Source: CAYPCH01 sp964409165 (GTDB lineage: Bacteria > Bacillota > Clostridia > Acetivibrionales > Acetivibrionaceae). Taken from it: DNA of 25,283 nt. Made by a program: the position numbers and the translations under genes. The DNA lies in NCBI GenBank assembly GCA_964409165.1, contig CAYPCH010000049.1, forward strand, positions 1 to 25,283, read 5' to 3'. The notes beneath the pieces are model-generated. The model did no database searches. It saw only the letters and a list, made by a program, of their open reading frames with translations, and was not told where the DNA came from. Positions 25,084-25,283 of the stretch are shown one piece after another (within the stretch, counting starts at the first letter, position 1; each line of letters starts with the position of its first letter).

Positions 25084-25176
25084 ACTTATTCCAATATGCT
25101 ATAATAAAGTTATAAAAAGTTTTTTGTACTACAGAAAATATTGGTATCGCATCTTGAAATTATAACGCAGTTTATA

Positions 25177-25205
25177 ATTCTAACATAGACATATCAACTT
25201 GTCAA
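25177..25205 (-). promoter_or_regulatory. Strong candidate rpoB promoter P1
   Basis: A perfect TTGACA (25200-25205) and TAGAAT (25177-25182) are 17 bases apart on the minus strand, preceded by an A-rich stretch that could serve as an UP element. It is the best promoter upstream of rpoB, and its start near 25170 would give a leader of about 750 bases. Confidence 0.7.
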
Positions 25206-25283
25206 TGTTTTTTTGTTTTTATTTTTTGTTTGAAAATTGCAAGTTAAAGTGACGGTAAAATTTTGGTAAACTTGTATAATGTA

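Larger units (their letters stand above)
24418..25283 (-). other. Long non-coding leader/upstream region of rpoB
   Basis: This 866-base stretch has no protein gene that I can support on either strand. In many Firmicutes rplL lies just before rpoB; it is not here. On the minus strand it holds three promoter candidates (24974-25001, 25055-25083, 25177-25205), a (TTTA)5 repeat, an 8-bp hairpin at 24486-24522, a 7-bp long-range pairing ATAACCA/TGGTTAT across about 24706-24792, a CTATGTG/CACATAG hairpin near 24633-24671, and a possible 14-codon leader frame. A plus-strand TATAAT at 25275-25280 has no matching -35. Confidence 0.6.

Noticed and set aside
25275..25280. Perfect plus-strand TATAAT at the right edge, possibly a promoter for a divergent gene outside the window.
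   Set aside because: No -35 hexamer at 16-19 bases and no proper TGn extension; AT-rich chance match is likely.

Overview
This AT-rich window looks like the chromosome of a Clostridia-class Firmicute. Gene order and protein sequences would fit a cellulolytic 'cluster III' clostridium (Ruminiclostridium/Acetivibrio-like), but that placement is inference. Nearly everything is on the minus strand and is core housekeeping: rpoB-rpoC-L7Ae-rpsL-rpsG-fusA-tuf on the right, and tig-clpP-clpX on the left. No rRNA, tRNA or CRISPR array was seen.

Layout from left to right. (1) 1-364: a 5'-truncated C-terminal piece of a large serine recombinase on the plus strand, a mobile-element remnant, ending in a bidirectional terminator that clpX probably shares. 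(2) 431-3805: tig-clpP-clpX, with a good sigma-A promoter in front of tig. (3) 3823-8573: an operon of an HPr-like protein, PTS enzyme I, UvrC and a calcineurin-like phosphoesterase, with overlapping or closely packed genes behind one promoter. The HPr-like protein has Lys where the phospho-accepting His15 should be but keeps Ser46, so it is Crh-like. (4) 8661-11430: a VanW-family lipoprotein, a structured non-coding stretch, a small membrane protein with its own terminator, and an ECF sigma/anti-sigma pair overlapping by ATGA. (5) 11496-11952: a lone plus-strand DUF192 gene with its own promoter, sharing a perfect terminator with tuf. (6) 11967-24417: the transcription/translation block. (7) 24418-25283: about 870 bases with no protein gene, holding up to three tandem promoter candidates and a long possible rpoB leader.

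The genes read as three functional groups: protein folding and turnover (trigger factor, ClpXP), signalling/repair/envelope (HPr-like, EI, UvrC, phosphoesterase, VanW, ECF sigma), and macromolecule synthesis (RNA polymerase, S12, S7, EF-G, EF-Tu). The best leads are regulatory rather than a new protein system: the His-less HPr paired with an intact EI; a 14-bp perfect inverted repeat bracketing the promoter between rpoC and the L7Ae gene; a coding-strand RNA fold in the long S12-S7 spacer, where E. coli S7 is known to bind for autoregulation; and a (TTTA)5 repeat that forms the spacer of a possible rpoB promoter. Several start codons were moved from the longest open frame to TTG/GTG/ATG codons with correctly spaced ribosome-binding sites.
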